Assembly (NCBI GenBank): GCA_021821365.1
Contig: JAKACN010000003.1
Span: 1-55,950, forward strand
DNA from: Pseudomonadota bacterium
Lineage (GTDB): Bacteria > Pseudomonadota > Gammaproteobacteria > Burkholderiales > Burkholderiaceae_D
Direction: 5' to 3'
Length of the DNA stretch: 55,950 nucleotides
Of this stretch, positions 1-9,029 are shown piece by piece (the stretch's first letter is position 1; every line of letters starts with the position of its first letter). Position numbers and translations under genes: made by a program. The notes below the pieces were generated by a model that had not been told where the DNA came from, did no database searches, and worked only from the letters and a program-made list of their open reading frames with translations.

Positions 1-143
1 TCTCGCGCCTTGCGCGCGCGGTCCATCCGCTGAACGAGCGCCTTGTCGCTCAATGAGCCGATCAGCGGCGGAAAACTCTCATTGATCAGCTTGAACTCGG
101 AATCGGAAACCAGTCTCTTGGCGGTTGTACGTTGAATGGGCAT
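1..143 (-). CDS. Unknown protein, N-terminal part only (runs off left edge)
   Basis: An ATG at 141-143 on the minus strand is preceded by GAGGAGATCGAG, a good ribosome binding site. It opens a frame that stays open for 47 codons to the window edge. The visible N-terminus begins MPIQRTTAKRLVSDSEFK and continues with charged, helix-like sequence. There is no signal peptide or membrane segment. I do not recognise the family, and the rest of the protein lies outside the window. Confidence 0.6.
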   Translation of the reverse strand, partial: MPIQRTTAKRLVSDSEFKLINESFPPLIGSLSDKALVQRMDRARKAR

Positions 144-292
144 CTCGATCTCCTCATGTTAAGAATTCAATGAGATAAGCGATCCGCAAGAAAGTTTCAA
201 AATTTGACTCCGCATCCAACGATGCTGATGACAGCGACATCGATCTCGATGAACCGCGCTCTCTTGCCACGTGCCACTTCCTTTCGCAGCCG

Positions 293-1213
293 CTAACCGG
301 GAACGCGCTCGGCCTCTCTCACGTCGCGCAGGTGTGCAAGCAGTTTGATGGCCTCCGGCAGAAGCGCCGATCCGGATTTCACGCCCAGCCACAGGGTGCG
401 CGACGCCCATGCGTCGACCAGGCGAATCGCACGCAGCCCGGCACCCAGCAGCTCGGGTCTGACCGCGCGGTCGGGCAGCACACCGATACCCAGGCCCGCT
501 TCGATCATGCGGCAGATGGCATCAAAACTTCTGACCTGGATGCGCAAGCGCAGCGCCTTGTCCAGCGTGGCCGAAGCGTCGGTCATGCGCTGAAGCAGGG
601 AGGTGCCATGACTCAGGCCGACGAAGTCGTATCCCAGCGTGTCGGCAAAAGGTACTTCCGTTAGTGAGGCGAGCGGATGTTGCGGCGGAACCAGCACGAC
701 CAGGTTGTCGCGCTGGTAAAGAAACTTCTCCACCCCGTGCGAGGCGACGTTGTCGGCGAAGATGCCGAGATCGGCCTCACCATCGACCAGCGCGGTCACG
801 ATTTCCTCGCTCAGCTTTTCTTCCAGGCTGATGCGGACGAGCGGCTGCGCCTTCAGGAAAGACGCCAGGTCGCCCGGAAGAAACTCGATGATCGCCGACG
901 TATTGGCCCACAGGCGGACGTGACCGCGCACGCCGATGGCGAAGTCGCTCATGTCGTTCGCCAGCCGATTGACCGTATCGAGGACGCCGCGCGCATGGTG
1001 GACCAGTTCCTGTCCGGCCGGTGTCAGCTCCAGTCCGCGCGGCATGCGCACGAACAGGGCGCAATCGACCGTGCGCTCCAGCTCGCCGATACGTTTGCTG
1101 AGCGCCGAGAGTGTCATGCAGGCTTTGTCCGCCGCTTTGGTAAGGCTGCCGGTCTGCGCGACCAGGAGGAAGATACGAAGGGACTGGAGATCGAAATGGG
1201 TGGGATTTATCAC
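293..1213 (-). CDS. LysR-family transcriptional regulator
   Basis: This 306-residue protein has the usual LysR length. An N-terminal winged helix-turn-helix (about residues 8-66, with FLLVAQTGSLTKAADKACMT) is followed by a periplasmic-binding-protein-like effector domain from about residue 90. The frame opens with GTG at 1213 and the sequence begins MINPTHFDLQSLRIF. It is divergent from the CoA-transferase gene at 1502, the classic arrangement for a LysR regulator and its target operon, so it probably controls the acyl-CoA genes 1502-4798. The effector is probably an acyl-CoA or dicarboxylate intermediate, but that is inference. Confidence 0.9.
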   Translation of the reverse strand: MINPTHFDLQSLRIFLLVAQTGSLTKAADKACMTLSALSKRIGELERTVDCALFVRMPRGLELTPAGQELVHHARGVLDTVNRLANDMSDFAIGVRGHVRLWANTSAIIEFLPGDLASFLKAQPLVRISLEEKLSEEIVTALVDGEADLGIFADNVASHGVEKFLYQRDNLVVLVPPQHPLASLTEVPFADTLGYDFVGLSHGTSLLQRMTDASATLDKALRLRIQVRSFDAICRMIEAGLGIGVLPDRAVRPELLGAGLRAIRLVDAWASRTLWLGVKSGSALLPEAIKLLAHLRDVREAERVPG

Positions 1214-1391
1214 TGTCGTCGGATCGATCTGATTGACTCGTCGGGATCGTGCCCGGGTCCATCGGAACCCGTAGCGAGCTTTGACGCCACGGAAAGGCTA
1301 GTGGAAAAGCCCGATAGTGTCAATTCGCGCGACCAGACAGTCAGGCCTGCCATGCAGGAGCAGGCGGCTCCAGGGCAACGGCGTACGCTCG

Positions 1392-1430
1392 AACCCTTTC
1401 CGGCGCGGAAAGGGTTGTTGAAATTTGAAC
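1392..1430. promoter_or_regulatory. Candidate operator: perfect inverted repeat plus adjacent near-palindrome
   Basis: AACCCTTTCC (1392-1401) and GGAAAGGGTT (1407-1416) are perfect 10-bp arms around a 5-base spacer. The next bases, GTTGAAATTTGAAC (1417-1430), are palindromic at 12 of 14 positions and have a T-N11-A core like LysR sites. Both lie in the 288-bp divergent spacer between the LysR gene and its neighbour, 72-110 bp before the CoA-transferase start. No T-tract follows the hairpin, so a terminator is unlikely. Confidence 0.5.
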
Positions 1431-1501
1431 GATTATCACCCGGCTCCACCCCTCTTAAGATGAGTGCCACTACAACACTGCTTCACAAGGAGAGGGCATC
1501 A

Positions 1502-2689
1502 ATGAAGCCATTGGACGGCTTGCGTGTACTCGAACTCGGCCAGCTCATCGCCGGGCCGTTCGCGGGCAAGATGCTCGCCGAATTCGGCGCACACGTCATC
1601 AAGATCGAACCGCCCGGCACTGGCGACCCGCTGCGCACATGGCGGCTGCTGCACGAGGGGACGTCGGTCTGGTGGGCCGCCCAGTCGCGCAACAAGGAGT
1701 CGGTCACGCTCGACCTGCGCACCGCCGAAGGCCAGGACGTGGTCAGGAAGCTGGTCCGGCAGAGCGACGTGCTGATCGAGAATTTTCGCCCCGGCACCCT
1801 CGAAGAATGGGGGCTGGGCTGGGAGGAATTGCATGCCCTGCATCCCGGTCTTGTCATGCTGCGCGTCTCCGGCTACGGGCAGACCGGTCCGTATCGGGAT
1901 CGCCCCGGGTTTGGCGTGGTGGGCGAGGCCATGGGCGGCCTGCGCCATCTGAGCGGCGAACCGGGCCGAACCCCGGTGCGCGTCGGCGTATCGATCGGCG
2001 ACACGCTGTCCGCGCTGCATGGCGTGATCGGGATCCTGCTCGCGTTGCGGCATCGCGACCAGAACGGCGGCGAAGGCCAGATGATCGACGTCGCCCTGTA
2101 TGAATCCGTGTTCAACATGATGGAAAGCCTGCTGCCGGAGTACTCGGTCTTTGGCGCCGTCCGCCAGCCGGCTGGCAGCGCGCTGCCGGGGATCGCCCCG
2201 AGCAATGCGTATCGATGCGCCGACGGCAAGTATGTACTGATTGCCGGCAATGGGGACGGCATCTTCCGGCGCTTGATGGAGCTGATCGGGCAGACCGATC
2301 TGCGCGATGATCCATCGCTCGCACGCAACGATGGCCGCGTGAAGCAGGTCGACAGGATCGATGCCGCCATCGCCGATTGGGCGGCGCAGCATCCGCTGGA
2401 GGAAGCTCTCGTGGCGCTGAACGAAGCGCGCGTGCCGGCCGGAAAAATCTATGACGCGGCCGACATCGCCGGCGACCCGCATTACCGGGCACGCGACATG
2501 ATCCTCGAATCCCGCCTTCCCGACGGGACGCCCGTGCACGTGCCCGGAATCGTGCCGAAGCTGAGCGCCACGCCAGGAGAGGTATATCGCCCGGCGCCGG
2601 CGCTGGGTCAGCATACCGATGAAGTCCTGGAATACCTCGGATTCGATGGTGCCACCCGTGACGCATGGCGCGCCCGCGGCATTATCTGA
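1502..2689 (+). CDS. CaiB/BaiF (family III) CoA-transferase
   Basis: This 395-residue enzyme moves CoA between an acyl-CoA donor and a carboxylic acid in the cytoplasm. It begins MKPLDGLRVLELGQLIAGPF and contains HVIKIEPPGTGDPLR and ENFRPGTL, the usual family III landmarks. The likely catalytic aspartate is D167 in VSIGDTLSALHG. The frame stays open far upstream, but that part lies opposite the LysR gene. The ATG at 1502 follows AAGGAGAG and fits the family N-terminus. It is followed after 10 bp by an HMG-CoA-lyase-type gene, so the pair may activate and then cleave a branched or hydroxylated dicarboxylic acid. The substrate cannot be told from sequence. Confidence 0.93.
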   Translation: MKPLDGLRVLELGQLIAGPFAGKMLAEFGAHVIKIEPPGTGDPLRTWRLLHEGTSVWWAAQSRNKESVTLDLRTAEGQDVVRKLVRQSDVLIENFRPGTLEEWGLGWEELHALHPGLVMLRVSGYGQTGPYRDRPGFGVVGEAMGGLRHLSGEPGRTPVRVGVSIGDTLSALHGVIGILLALRHRDQNGGEGQMIDVALYESVFNMMESLLPEYSVFGAVRQPAGSALPGIAPSNAYRCADGKYVLIAGNGDGIFRRLMELIGQTDLRDDPSLARNDGRVKQVDRIDAAIADWAAQHPLEEALVALNEARVPAGKIYDAADIAGDPHYRARDMILESRLPDGTPVHVPGIVPKLSATPGEVYRPAPALGQHTDEVLEYLGFDGATRDAWRARGII

Positions 2690-2699
2690 ATGGGAATGC

Positions 2700-3665
2700 A
2701 TGATGACACCAATGACCCGGAAACAACTCCACATTCACGAAGTGGCACCGCGGGACGGCTTCCAGAATGAAGCCAGGTTCGTCGATACCGATGCCAAGGT
2801 TGCCTTGATCGATCGCCTGAGCGACTGCGGCTACGCGAAGATCGAAGTCACGTCCTTTACGTCGCCGAAGGCCATTCCCGCCTTGCGGGATGCCGAAGCA
2901 GTCATGCATCGCATCAAGCGCCGGGACGACGTCGTGTACACGGCGCTGGTGCCGAACATTCGCGGCGCGGAGCGCGCCCTGTCTTGTCATGTCGACGAGA
3001 TCAATCTTGTCATGTCGGTGAGCGAGAGCCACAACCTGAGCAACCTGCGCATGACGCGCGAGCATTCGTTCGCGCAGTTGCGCGACGTCATCGGCGTCGC
3101 CAGGCAGACGCCGGTGTCGATCAACATCTCGTTATCCACCGCCATGGGCTGCCCCATGGAGGGTGACATTCCGCTGGAACAGGCGCTGGAGTGGGTTCAG
3201 CGCTTTGCCGACCTTGGCGTCGACGGCGTCACGCTGTGCGACACCACAGGCATGGCATTCCCTTCGCAAGTTGCCGCGCTGTCGGACGCCGCCCTGAAAC
3301 GCTTTCCCGGCCTCGAACTGACGCTCCACTTTCACAATACGCGCGGCATGGCGCTCGCCAATACCTTGTCGGCGCTCACCGCCGGCATCGACCGCTTCGA
3401 TGCATCGCTGGGTGGCCTTGGCGGCTGCCCGTATGCCCCCGGCGCAACCGGAAATGTCTGCACGGAAGACCTGGTGCATATGCTGGAGTTGGACGGCTAC
3501 CGGACAGGCGTCGACCTCGAAGGGATCTTGTCCGCCGCCGCTGTATTGCCTGAACTGGTCGGCCATGACGTTCCGAGCCAGTTGCTCAAGGCCGGAAAAC
3601 GGCTCGATGTGCGCGCGATGCCTTCCTCTGGCGGCGGCGCTGCAAGACCGTCCGAATTTGCATAA
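2700..3665 (+). CDS. Hydroxymethylglutaryl-CoA lyase family protein
   Basis: A 321-residue TIM-barrel lyase of the HMGL-like family, which cleaves 3-hydroxy-3-methylglutaryl-CoA or a related hydroxyacyl-CoA. Visible landmarks are HEVAPRDGFQNE at the N-terminus (metal and substrate site), GVTLCDTTGMA, LHFHNTRGMALAN, and the signature GGCPYAPGATGN with the catalytic cysteine. The start is ATG 2700, or ATG 2703 directly after it. It lies 10 bp after the CoA-transferase gene and is almost certainly co-transcribed. Leucine breakdown is possible, but none of the other leucine-pathway genes are here, so a citramalyl-CoA-like substrate is an alternative. Confidence 0.9.
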   Translation: MMTPMTRKQLHIHEVAPRDGFQNEARFVDTDAKVALIDRLSDCGYAKIEVTSFTSPKAIPALRDAEAVMHRIKRRDDVVYTALVPNIRGAERALSCHVDEINLVMSVSESHNLSNLRMTREHSFAQLRDVIGVARQTPVSINISLSTAMGCPMEGDIPLEQALEWVQRFADLGVDGVTLCDTTGMAFPSQVAALSDAALKRFPGLELTLHFHNTRGMALANTLSALTAGIDRFDASLGGLGGCPYAPGATGNVCTEDLVHMLELDGYRTGVDLEGILSAAAVLPELVGHDVPSQLLKAGKRLDVRAMPSSGGGAARPSEFA

Positions 3666-3742
3666 CATGAAGCATGGTTCAAACGGCCTGAAACATGACG
3701 AGAAGGGAGGCTGACATTCATCCTGCATTCCGGAAAACCGCT

Positions 3743-3760
3743 GCGTGCCGCACGGCACGC
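3743..3760 (+). repeat. Intergenic hairpin between lyase and TRAP-binding-protein genes
   Basis: GCGTGCC and GGCACGC form a perfect 7-bp stem with the loop GCAC. No T-tract follows, so it is more likely an mRNA-stabilising or processing hairpin than a terminator. Such a hairpin could set a higher level for the downstream binding protein. Confidence 0.4.
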
Positions 3761-3796
3761 TGAAACAAGAATTATCCACAACAAGGAGATAAACAA

Positions 3797-4798
3797 ATGA
3801 GACTTACCAGGTTCACCATCGGACTGGCCGCGCTGTTCTGCGCCGCCTCTGTCTGGGCGCAAGCGCCTATCATGATCAAGTTCAGTCATGTCGTCGCCCC
3901 CGACACACCCAAGGGCAAGGCTGCCGAATACTTCAAGAAGCTGGCCGAGGAGCGCACGCACGGCCGTGTCAAGGTCGACGTTTATCCGAACAGCACGCTC
4001 TACAAGGACAAGGAAGAAATGGAAGCGCTCCAGCTTGGTGCCGTCCAGGTCCTGGCGCCGCTTTCCTCCAAGCTGACATCCATGGGCGTCAAGGATTTCC
4101 AGGTGTTCGACCTGCCTTATATATTCGACAATCTGGACGAAGCGCACAAGATCACACAGGGGCCGGTCGGCAAGGGCATGCTGAACAAGCTGGACAAGCT
4201 TGGCATCGCCGGACTGGCGTTCTGGGATAACGCCTTCAAGGAAACCACAGCGAATCGCCCGCTACGCACGCCTGCCGATTTCAAGGGCCTGAAGATGCGG
4301 ATCACGCCGTCGAAGGTCATCGATGCGCAGATGCGCGCGCTTGGCGCCAATCCGCAGGTGCTGGCGTTCTCCGAAGTCTATACCGCCTTGCAGACAGGCA
4401 CGGTCGATGGCGAGGAAAATCCGACATCGAACATCTCCACCCAGAAGTTCTACGAAGTGCAGAAATACATGACGATGACGAACCACAGCTTCCACAACTA
4501 CACGCTGGTCGCAAACAAGCGGTTCTGGGATTCCTTGCCGCCGGATATTCGCAAGATCATGGATGGCGTCGTCAAGGACAGCACCGACTACTTCAACAGC
4601 ATCGCGGAAAAAGACAACAACGACGCGTTGGCCGAACTGAAGAAAACCAAGATGCAGATCGTCGAGTTGACGCCGGCCGAGAAGAAGGCTTTCAAGAAGG
4701 CCCTGGCGCCGCTGCACAAGCAGTTCGAGCCCCTCATCGGCAAGGAACTGATCGACGCGATCCACCACGAGACCAATTGGGATCCGTCGACGTTCTGA
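3797..4798 (+). CDS. TRAP transporter solute-binding protein, DctP family
   Basis: This 333-residue periplasmic protein has a cleavable Sec signal (MRLTRFTIGLAALFCAASVWA, cleaved near AQA). It carries DctP-family landmarks: IKFSHVVAPDTPKGKAAEYF, NSTLYKDKEEMEALQLGAVQ, MRITPSKVIDAQMRALGANP and GTVDGEENPTSNI. The conserved arginine of the carboxylate-binding site lies in KMRITPS. The start ATG follows AAGGAGATAAACAA. The membrane subunits DctQ and DctM are not beside it, so it is an orphan binding protein here or its partners lie elsewhere. Its context predicts an organic acid that becomes the CoA-transferase substrate. Confidence 0.93.
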   Translation: MRLTRFTIGLAALFCAASVWAQAPIMIKFSHVVAPDTPKGKAAEYFKKLAEERTHGRVKVDVYPNSTLYKDKEEMEALQLGAVQVLAPLSSKLTSMGVKDFQVFDLPYIFDNLDEAHKITQGPVGKGMLNKLDKLGIAGLAFWDNAFKETTANRPLRTPADFKGLKMRITPSKVIDAQMRALGANPQVLAFSEVYTALQTGTVDGEENPTSNISTQKFYEVQKYMTMTNHSFHNYTLVANKRFWDSLPPDIRKIMDGVVKDSTDYFNSIAEKDNNDALAELKKTKMQIVELTPAEKKAFKKALAPLHKQFEPLIGKELIDAIHHETNWDPSTF

Positions 4799-4822
4799 CG
4801 CAGGCCTGATGTTTTGACGGAT

Positions 4823-4852
4823 ACGCCGCGGCAACCATGCCGCGGCGTTTTT
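4823..4852 (+). terminator. Rho-independent terminator after the TRAP-binding-protein gene
   Basis: A perfect 11-bp GC-rich stem (ACGCCGCGGCA at 4823-4833 with TGCCGCGGCGT at 4838-4848) and a 4-base loop are followed by a T-run at 4848-4852. It lies 25 bp after the stop codon of the binding-protein gene. The opposite strand lacks a T-run, so it acts for the plus strand. Confidence 0.9.
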
Positions 4853-4883
4853 CCACGCCGGACAGGCGCAGCTCGCCGACGGC

Positions 4884-6056
4884 CTAAAACAGGTCCAGCT
4901 GCGTTCCGCTGGCCTCGGGTCTCGCCCCCCGTCTCGATGGAACGACGAGCGGTCGCCGGAACAGAGACAGATCCATTTCGGCGAAGCCGCGCGCCCGCGC
5001 ACCGAAGCCGAGCCGGGCCGAGGCTTTATCGAAGCGCTGCCTGATCAGATCCGCCCACACCCCTTCGCCTTTCATCCTGCGGCCGAAAGCCGCTTCGTAC
5101 TCTTTTCCCCCGCGCATGTCGCGCAGCCGATTCATCACGCGCTGCGCCCGTTCGGGGAAATGCGCTTCGAGCCATTGCTGGAACAGCGGGTTCACCTCCC
5201 ACGGCAGGCGCAATACGATATAGCTCGCGCCGATCGCGCCGGCCTCCGCTGCGGCGTCCAGAACACGTTCGAGGTCCGGCTCCGTGACAAAGGGAATGAC
5301 TGGCGCGATGCTCACCGCGACCGGGATTCCCGCCTCCGTGAGCGTCCGAATCGTGCGCAGGCGTCGGGCGGGTGCGGCCGCACGCGGTTCAAGAGTGCGC
5401 GCAATCGCGGGATCGAGCGTCGTGATGGTCACTGCGGCGATAGCCAGGCGCGTGGCCGCCATCGGTGCCAGCAGGTCCATGTCACGTTCGATCAGGGACG
5501 ACTTGGTGATCAGCGCCACTGGGTGATTGCATTCATGCAGGACTTCCAGCACCCGGCGTGTCAGTGTCAGTTCACGCTCGCAGGGCTGGTAGGCGTCGGT
5601 ATTGACGCCGAGCGCGATCGGTTCCGGCACATAGGAAGACGCGGCTAGCTCCTGCCGCAGGAGTTCCGGCGCATTGGTCTTGGCGAAAATCCGCGTTTCG
5701 AAGTCGAGTCCGGGCGACAAGCCAAGGTAGCTGTGCGTCGGGCGCGCGAAACAGTAGATGCAACCATGCTCGCAGCCGCGATACGGATTGAGCGAAATAT
5801 TGAACGGCACATCCGGCGAGCTGTTGTGCGTCAGGATGCTCTTGGCCGTTTCGGGCATGACCAGCGTCTTGACGGGAGGCACTGTATCGTCATCCGGACC
5901 AGGCTGCGCCTGCGACCATCCGTCGTCGATCGCCTCCCGGATCAGGACTTCATGGCGACCCTGCAGATTGCCGACGGCGCCCCGTCCTTTCGTGGCTTTC
6001 GGTTTGAACGGTATCGGCGGGGCCGAGGCGTCGGCGTGGAGGTCTTCATCGGGCAT
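4884..6056 (-). CDS. Radical SAM protein, PA0069 family (SplB-related)
   Basis: A 390-residue cytoplasmic radical SAM enzyme. The 4Fe-4S/SAM motif CX3CX2C is in NPYRGCEHGCIYCFARP (cysteines 95, 99 and 102 from the chosen start). It is followed by THSYLGLSPGLDFETRIFAK, typical of the PA0069 and Rv2578c group, which is related to spore photoproduct lyase. The frame could begin at 6101 or 6083, but those starts would put the LexA box inside the gene, so I prefer ATG 6056 (MPDEDLHAD). No strong ribosome site precedes any of the three. The reaction is unknown. The LexA site upstream supports a DNA-damage role. Confidence 0.88.
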   Translation of the reverse strand: MPDEDLHADASAPPIPFKPKATKGRGAVGNLQGRHEVLIREAIDDGWSQAQPGPDDDTVPPVKTLVMPETAKSILTHNSSPDVPFNISLNPYRGCEHGCIYCFARPTHSYLGLSPGLDFETRIFAKTNAPELLRQELAASSYVPEPIALGVNTDAYQPCERELTLTRRVLEVLHECNHPVALITKSSLIERDMDLLAPMAATRLAIAAVTITTLDPAIARTLEPRAAAPARRLRTIRTLTEAGIPVAVSIAPVIPFVTEPDLERVLDAAAEAGAIGASYIVLRLPWEVNPLFQQWLEAHFPERAQRVMNRLRDMRGGKEYEAAFGRRMKGEGVWADLIRQRFDKASARLGFGARARGFAEMDLSLFRRPLVVPSRRGARPEASGTQLDLF

Positions 6057-6070
6057 CGGAGTTTGATTTA

Positions 6071-6088
6071 ACTGTATGTCCATACAGT
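6071..6088 (-). promoter_or_regulatory. LexA (SOS) box upstream of the radical SAM gene
   Basis: ACTGTATGTCCATACAGT is a perfect inverted repeat with 8-bp arms around TC. It contains CTGT-N8-ACAG, the consensus LexA site of gamma- and betaproteobacteria. It lies 15 bp before the preferred start of the minus-strand gene and overlaps TATACT, a good -10 sequence on that strand. LexA binding there would block transcription until DNA damage. Confidence 0.85.
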
Positions 6089-6236
6089 ATATTACATGCA
6101 CGTCGTCTCGCGCGGGCCGGGCGGATTTCGTCTCATACGATCAACGCAGGCGTTTCCGACGTCTCCCGAAGACACGCGCATGGTGAGCGTCAGCGTCCCC
6201 GCGCCCGATATCGTTCTTGCCTGATCCCCACGTTGT

Positions 6237-9029
6237 ATGATTGAACAAACAAATTCCACCGCCGGCAGGCTCATGCACTCACCAGATCAACCCCATCCCG
6301 TACAAGATAATCCATCCGCCGTCACGCCGGTGCCGGAGCGCCGTAACGGGCGCGGCAGGCTGCGTATCTATTTCGGCGCATCGCCGGGCGTCGGAAAAAC
6401 CTGGGCCATGCTGAGTGCGGGACGCGCGCTGCATGCGCAGGGACGCGACCTGCTTGTCGGCGTGATCGATACCCATGGCCGCGCGGAAGCGGAGACGCTC
6501 CTCGACGGCCTTGCGGTATTGCCGCCGAAGAGCTTTGCGCGGGAGGGAAGCACCTCCTCCGAGTTCGATATCGATGCGGCAATGGCGCGCCATCCGGAAA
6601 TCATCCTTGTCGACGAACTTGCGCACGCCAATGTTCCCGGGTCGCGCCATCCCAAACGCTGGCAGGACGTCGAGGAATTATTGAGTTCCGGCATCGATGT
6701 ATTTACAACAGTCGACGTGCAGCATCTGGACAGCCTGCACGATGTCGTCCGCCGGATCACCGGGATACCCGTATCCGAAACCATCCCGGATACCGTGTTT
6801 GATGCGGCCAACGAAGTTGTCCTTGTCGATCTCACGGCGGATGAATTGATGATTCGCTACCGGGAAGGCAAGGTGCATCAAGCCAGTCAGTCTGGGTACG
6901 ACCCGGGCAAGTTCTTCCGCAAGGGCAACCTGATCGCGCTGCGCGAACTGGCCCTGCGGCGCACCGCCGACCGTATCGAAAACGATGTGCGCGCCTACCG
7001 GGTCGAGCAATCCATTCATACCGTCTGGGAAACCGACGCGGCACTTCTCGCCTGCGTCGGGCCGGGACCGGATGCCGAACATGTTGTTCGCGGCGCTGCG
7101 CGCCTGGCAAGCCAGTTGAACGCCGAATGGCACGCGGTGTATGTCGAAACGCCGCGCCTGCAGCGCTTGCCGCCGCCACATCGCGAACGCATACTCAAGA
7201 CGCTGAAACTGGCACAGGATCTCGGCGCCACAACAGCGGTCCTGGCGGGGCAGGATGTTGCCCGTGAAATCGTCGATTACGCACAGGGCCGCAATCTATC
7301 GAAAATCCTGCTCGGGCAGGGCGACTCCAGATGGCCCTGGGTTCCGTCGCACCGCAAGCGCATCGCCGCATACGCTCCCGACCTGGACCTGACCGAGGTC
7401 GGACGCCGCCGCGTGGACGACCTGACCTCCTCCGCAACATTGACCGATGCAGACGTACCGGCGCAATCCGCCGCAGCCGCCACGAGTCCGTCGAGCAAGC
7501 CACGCCACTGGGGATATGTCTGGGCGGCGGCAGCCTGCATTGGTACAACGGCGGTTGCCACGCCGCTGCAGCACTATTTCGACCTGGCCAATATCGCGAT
7601 GCTGTACCTGCTTGCCGTACTCCTGATCGCGATGCGCTTCGGGCGGGGCCCCTCGGTCATGGCGGCATTCCTGAACGTTCTGGCATTCGACTATTTCTTC
7701 GTTCCGCCACGATTCACGTTCGCTGTCAGCAACCTGCAGTTCCTCGTCGTCTTTGCGGTCATGCTGATTGTCGGCCTGATTACCGGCCAGCTCGCGGCCG
7801 GGCTGCGCTTCCAGGCCAGGATCGCTTCGCACCGCGAGACACGGGTGCGGGCGCTGTACGAGTTCGCACGCGAATTGTCGGGTGCGTTGCAGACCCAGCA
7901 GATAGCCGAGATGACGCGGCGCGCCATGCAACAGACGTTTCGAGCGACCGCCAGCGTGCTGCTGCCCGACGAGGCAAACCGCTTGCGGCCGCCGTTTGCC
8001 TCCGACCCGCTGCGCCTGAACATACTCGACCTGCACGTCGCGCAATGGGCCTTCGATAATGCCAAGGCCTCGGGAATGGGAACAAACACCCTGCCGGGCA
8101 GCGCGTATTTTTTTCTGCCGCTGATCGCTCCCATGCGAACCCGCGGCGTGCTCGCGATCAAGCCGCAAAGCCGCCGCTGGATGCTCATCCCGGAGCAGCG
8201 ACGGCAGCTCGAAACATACGGGACGCTGGCCGCCATCGCGCTGGAACGGGTGCATTACGCCGACGTCGCGCAGGACGCGCTGGTACACATGGAGTCCGAA
8301 CGCCTGCGCAACTCGCTGCTCGCCGCGCTCTCGCACGACTTGCGCACCCCGCTCACTTCGCTGGTCGGCCTTTCCGAGTCGCTTGCGTTATCCCGCCCGC
8401 CGTTGGCGCCCATCCAGCAGGAGCTCGCACAGGCATTGCACGATGAAGCCCTGCGGATGAGCAACATGGTTTCCAACCTGCTGGAAATGGCGCGCATCCA
8501 TAGCGGCGAAGTCAAGCTGAACCTGCAATGGCTGCCTTTCGAGGAAGTGGTCGGCAGCGCGTTGCGCGCAAGCCGGTCGATGCTCATAGGGCATGAAGTG
8601 AAAACCCGCCTCGCGCATGACCTTCCCCTGATCCATTTTGACGCCGTGCTGATAGAGCGGGTATTGTGCAACCTCGTCGAAAACGCAGCCAAATATACCC
8701 CGGCCGGATCCCGCATCGTCATTGCCGCCCAGACCCGCGGCGCGAACCTGGAAGTGACGGTAAGCGACAACGGCCCGGGCCTTCCCGCCGGCCAGGAGGA
8801 CGCAATCTTTGAAAAATTCACGCGAGGAATGCGCGAGTCGGCAACGCCGGGCATCGGCCTCGGCCTGGCAATCTGCCGCGCCATTGTCGATGCGCATGGC
8901 GGCACCATTCGGGCAGAACGCTCGGAGGAGGGCGGTGCGTCCTTCATTTTCATGCTGCCCCTCGGCACGCCACCCGCGCTGCCTGAACTGGACGAAGGCG
9001 AGCCGCTCATACATCATCGAACGACATGA
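6237..9029 (+). CDS. kdpD: Osmosensitive K+ channel histidine kinase KdpD
   Basis: A 930-residue inner-membrane sensor kinase for potassium limitation. In order it shows a KdpD N-terminal domain with Walker A GASPGVGKTWAM and Walker B ILVDELAHANVPGSRH; a universal-stress-like domain; four membrane segments (about residues 425-520); a GAF-like region; and a kinase core. The phosphoacceptor is His700 in ALSHDLRTPLTSL, and the ATPase boxes are NLVENAAKYTP, SDNGPGLP and GIGLGLAICRAIV. The start could be ATG 6237 or ATG 6273 (MHSPDQ). The latter has a slightly better ribosome site. It overlaps kdpE by ATGA. No kdpFABC genes are adjacent. Confidence 0.95.
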   Translation: MIEQTNSTAGRLMHSPDQPHPVQDNPSAVTPVPERRNGRGRLRIYFGASPGVGKTWAMLSAGRALHAQGRDLLVGVIDTHGRAEAETLLDGLAVLPPKSFAREGSTSSEFDIDAAMARHPEIILVDELAHANVPGSRHPKRWQDVEELLSSGIDVFTTVDVQHLDSLHDVVRRITGIPVSETIPDTVFDAANEVVLVDLTADELMIRYREGKVHQASQSGYDPGKFFRKGNLIALRELALRRTADRIENDVRAYRVEQSIHTVWETDAALLACVGPGPDAEHVVRGAARLASQLNAEWHAVYVETPRLQRLPPPHRERILKTLKLAQDLGATTAVLAGQDVAREIVDYAQGRNLSKILLGQGDSRWPWVPSHRKRIAAYAPDLDLTEVGRRRVDDLTSSATLTDADVPAQSAAAATSPSSKPRHWGYVWAAAACIGTTAVATPLQHYFDLANIAMLYLLAVLLIAMRFGRGPSVMAAFLNVLAFDYFFVPPRFTFAVSNLQFLVVFAVMLIVGLITGQLAAGLRFQARIASHRETRVRALYEFARELSGALQTQQIAEMTRRAMQQTFRATASVLLPDEANRLRPPFASDPLRLNILDLHVAQWAFDNAKASGMGTNTLPGSAYFFLPLIAPMRTRGVLAIKPQSRRWMLIPEQRRQLETYGTLAAIALERVHYADVAQDALVHMESERLRNSLLAALSHDLRTPLTSLVGLSESLALSRPPLAPIQQELAQALHDEALRMSNMVSNLLEMARIHSGEVKLNLQWLPFEEVVGSALRASRSMLIGHEVKTRLAHDLPLIHFDAVLIERVLCNLVENAAKYTPAGSRIVIAAQTRGANLEVTVSDNGPGLPAGQEDAIFEKFTRGMRESATPGIGLGLAICRAIVDAHGGTIRAERSEEGGASFIFMLPLGTPPALPELDEGEPLIHHRTT

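Noticed and set aside
677-1501. Long open frame upstream of the CoA-transferase start, in frame with it
   Set aside because: It lies opposite the LysR gene and has no family similarity. The ribosome site and family N-terminus are at 1502.
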